Made by a program: the position numbers and the translations under genes
Part shown: positions 62,163 to 64,000 of the stretch, piece by piece
Numbering within the stretch: the first letter of the stretch is position 1
Layout: every line of letters begins with the position of its first letter
From: Komagataeibacter xylinus
GTDB taxonomy: Bacteria > Pseudomonadota > Alphaproteobacteria > Acetobacterales > Acetobacteraceae
Length of the DNA stretch: 64,000 nt
Assembly (NCBI RefSeq): GCF_009834365.1
Contig: NZ_CP041348.1
Coordinates: 1-64,000, forward strand
Reading direction: 5' to 3'
The notes under the pieces: model-generated
What the model saw: only the letters and a program-made list of their open reading frames with translations
Databases searched by the model: none
Told to the model about the DNA's origin: nothing

Positions 62163-63365
62163 CTATCGTCGCGCCTTTTTGAGCAAATCAGCTGGCGCGC
62201 AAAACCCATCCAGCAAAATATCTGCCCAGTCCTGCGCCAATTCCCGCTTTCGCTCTTTGTGCTCCGAGCGGTTGTAAATCGCCTCTACCTTGTTCTGCGA
62301 GACGTGCGCCAGCATCTGGTCGATAATGGCCCTGTCCTGCGGGTGGCGCTCGTTCATGATGGACGAAAACGAGGACCGGAACCCATGAGGCACATGCAGC
62401 CCGGAGAATGAAGTGCGCTTGAGCAGGACGCTCATGGCATTTTCAGACATGGGTCGGTGAGACCATCTAGCATTCGGAAACACGATAGGCCCCCTGCCCG
62501 TTAATGATCGTGCAGCCTCAAGCGTCTCCTGAGCCTGCCGAGACAGAAAAACGGCATGCCCCCGGCGCATCTTCATTCGCTCTTTCGGTATGGCCCATAC
62601 ATCTCCCTCAAGCTCGGTCCAGGGCATTGCCCTCACCTCGCCCGGGCGCACAGCCGTCAAAGCCAAAAAACGAATGGCTAGAACGGTTATGGGATGGGCC
62701 GGAATGCTTTCGACTTCCCTGAGCAGTTCGCGGAGTCGGGCAAGATCCGTGATGGCCGGAAAATTGCCCTTCTGCAGCGGCGGCAATGCCTCCTTGATCA
62801 CAGCTGCCGGATCGGCATTGCCAAGCCCGCAGGCAATGCCATACGTGAAAATCGCGGATAGACGCTGCCGAACCCGTCGGGCCGTATCTGGAGAATTGCT
62901 GCGCCCTATTCCCTCGATCACTTCGAGAACCATCGGGGGCGTGATATCTGTAACGGGAATGTTACCCAGCTTCGGCCAGACGAAACGGTCAAGCGTATAT
63001 GCGACATTCTGGGCATGAATTTCGCTCCACCCGGGCGCCTTGATCTTTAGCCACGACTCGCCCACGGCGCGCAGATGATTTTTTGTGCAGGCGGCCTCTG
63101 CCCGGCGCTGCTTTTTGGTAAGCGCTGGATCTCGTCCATCACGAAGCTCGGTCTTGGCGCTATCCCGCGCCTGCCTGGCGCCTGCGAGGGAAACCTCTGG
63201 ATAGGCTCCGATGGACAGCAGCTTCTCCTTCCCTCCAAACCGGTATTTGACGCGCCAGAGACGCGACCCGTTTGGCTTAACGAGAAGGTGCAGGCCGCCC
63301 GAGTCTGCCAGCTTATACGGGGCTTCCTGGGGCTTTGCTCGCCTGATAGCGGCATCGCTCAGCAT
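62163..63365 (-). CDS. int: Tyrosine integrase (P4/DUF4102 type)
   Basis: 400 residues. N-terminal DUF4102 arm-binding domain (MLSDAAIRRAKP, LLVKPNGSRLWRVKY), core-binding domain in the middle and catalytic domain with Arg240 (TAVRPGEVR), His327-x-x-Arg330 (HGFRSS), His354 and Tyr364 (AIYNRS). All catalytic residues are present. It lies 160 bp from attR and its start abuts three ATACCCCCA repeats, so it may repress itself. ATG at 63365 preferred over the in-frame GTG four codons earlier. Confidence 0.95.
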   Translation of the reverse strand: MLSDAAIRRAKPQEAPYKLADSGGLHLLVKPNGSRLWRVKYRFGGKEKLLSIGAYPEVSLAGARQARDSAKTELRDGRDPALTKKQRRAEAACTKNHLRAVGESWLKIKAPGWSEIHAQNVAYTLDRFVWPKLGNIPVTDITPPMVLEVIEGIGRSNSPDTARRVRQRLSAIFTYGIACGLGNADPAAVIKEALPPLQKGNFPAITDLARLRELLREVESIPAHPITVLAIRFLALTAVRPGEVRAMPWTELEGDVWAIPKERMKMRRGHAVFLSRQAQETLEAARSLTGRGPIVFPNARWSHRPMSENAMSVLLKRTSFSGLHVPHGFRSSFSSIMNERHPQDRAIIDQMLAHVSQNKVEAIYNRSEHKERKRELAQDWADILLDGFCAPADLLKKARR

Positions 63366-63367
63366 CG

Positions 63368-63408
63368 ATACCCCCACCTTTTCGCCGATACCCCCACGGA
63401 TACCCCCA
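63368..63408. promoter_or_regulatory. Candidate integrase arm sites, right
   Basis: Three direct copies of ATACCCCCA at 63368, 63388 and 63400, immediately upstream of the integrase start and 115-155 bp from attR. Confidence 0.55.
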
Positions 63409-63522
63409 TCATGCCTGTCATTCGGCGTCTACCCCTGTCATCAGATGTCACAGTCAGAGGAAAGAAAACGGCAGATTTTCGGGGGTTATGTCAACGCTTG
63501 TCCTTTCTTGTCATGGAAGAAC

Positions 63523-63536
63523 TGGAGGTCTGGGCG
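63523..63536. other. attR core within tRNA-Cys
   Basis: TGGAGGTCTGGGCG, same as attL; forms the CCA, discriminator and 3' acceptor strand of the intact tRNA gene. Confidence 0.88.
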
Positions 63537-63596
63537 GGAATCGAACCCACATTCGCGGATTTGCAGTCCGCTGCATCACCATTCTGCCACCAGACC
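63523..63596 (-). tRNA. tRNA-Cys (GCA), CCA encoded
   Basis: Acceptor stem GGTCTGG/CCAGACC, discriminator U73 as expected for Cys, encoded CCA, GGTTCGATTCC T arm and anticodon GCA in ACTGCAAATC. 74 nt with CCA. The prophage entered at its 3' end and left the gene whole. Confidence 0.96.
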
Positions 63597-63777
63597 TCGG
63601 CGGTGCACCGGGTATATCCGCTGAAATGCCTCTCAGGTCAAGCCGTTGTGTGCGGCGTTCCTGTTGTTTCCCGATCAAAGCGGGGCATAAATACAAAAAA
63701 AGCCGGAAAAATTTTCGCCCGTCCGGCCGGGTTGCGGCTTCAGCACCCTGCGGGGCAGCGTGTTTCAAGGAAACGTT

Positions 63778-64000
63778 ATGGACAGGACAGACCCCGATTA
63801 CGCGCCACTCGATTTTGTTGCCGCCCGGCAGCGCATGGTCGATGCCCAGATTCGCCCCTCACAGGTGGGCAATGCCGCCATTATCGCCGCCATGCGCACC
63901 GTGCCGCGTGAACGCGCCGTGCCCGATGCGCTGCGGGCCTTCGCCTACTCCGACCAGAACCTGCCATTGGGCGATGGACGCTACCTGACAGAACCACGGG
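63778..64000 (+). CDS. Protein-L-isoaspartate O-methyltransferase family protein (partial)
   Basis: First 74 codons of a gene running off the window: DFVAARQRMVDAQIRPSQVG and RTVPRERAVPDALRAFAYSD are the N-terminus of the PCMT-like methyltransferases that in alphaproteobacteria usually precede tolC. AAGGAAA before the ATG. The catalytic SAM motifs lie beyond the window, so repair activity cannot be judged. Confidence 0.85.
   Translation, partial: MDRTDPDYAPLDFVAARQRMVDAQIRPSQVGNAAIIAAMRTVPRERAVPDALRAFAYSDQNLPLGDGRYLTEPR

Overview
The window is about 13 kb of alphaproteobacterial chromosome wrapped around a complete, apparently intact prophage of about 51 kb. High GC, the gene content (dnaA, rpsT, mutM, ubiE, coaBC, dut, msrA, valS) and a composite hairpin repeat that I recall as typical of Komagataeibacter/Gluconacetobacter point to an acetic acid bacterium (Acetobacteraceae). 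Species assignment is inference.

Left chromosomal flank (1-12438): dnaA, rpsT and mutM read leftward. ubiE, coaBC, dut and a two-gene ABC importer (fused double permease plus ATPase) read rightward as an overlapping operon. msrA and valS read leftward. Right flank (63523-64000): tRNA-Cys on the minus strand and the start of a PCMT-family methyltransferase gene.

The prophage lies between two copies of a 14-bp core (12439-12452 and 63523-63536) that is the 3' end of tRNA-Cys including its encoded CCA. A tyrosine integrase sits at the right end and an AlpA-like excisionase candidate at the left end, with five copies of ATACCCCCA shared between the ends as candidate integrase arm sites.

The lysogeny centre (19.7-21.5 kb) has an S24-type repressor, a Cro-like protein, a BRO-type antirepressor and five related 14-bp operator-like sites. 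Leftward genes form a tightly overlapping chain of small genes: a repeat protein, Gp157-like, Bet recombinase, ThyX, DUF3310, a Dam-like methylase and AlpA. Rightward early genes include a double zinc-ribbon protein, a C5-cytosine methyltransferase with a second open frame, a RusA-like resolvase, a lambda-O-like initiator carrying six iterons inside its gene, and a DnaB-type helicase.

Late genes (29.9-54.5 kb) encode a contractile-tailed phage: terminase, DUF1073-type portal, Mu F-like head protein, DUF2213 protein, DUF2184 capsid, DUF3383 sheath, tube, tape measure with tail lysozyme, spike, baseplate, tail fibre and a lysis protein. They are split by an inserted block (47.0-50.2 kb) holding an AT-rich PD-(D/E)xK nuclease plus membrane protein pair and a P22 immI-like repressor/antirepressor module. 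Each half of the late region is preceded by the same 17-bp motif followed about 60 bp later by an intrinsic terminator, as expected for a Q-type antitermination switch. The right arm (54.6-62 kb) is a set of accessory genes separated by intrinsic terminators: exported proteins, lipoproteins, holin candidates, a DUF2335 protein, a second ribbon-helix-helix/antirepressor module, a papain-like protein and a candidate small RNA beside the integrase.

The items I consider most worth following are the duplicated promoter-terminator late switch, the ATG-less partner genes behind both antirepressors, the nuclease/membrane-protein cargo, and a domain shared almost identically between the head and tail-sheath proteins.
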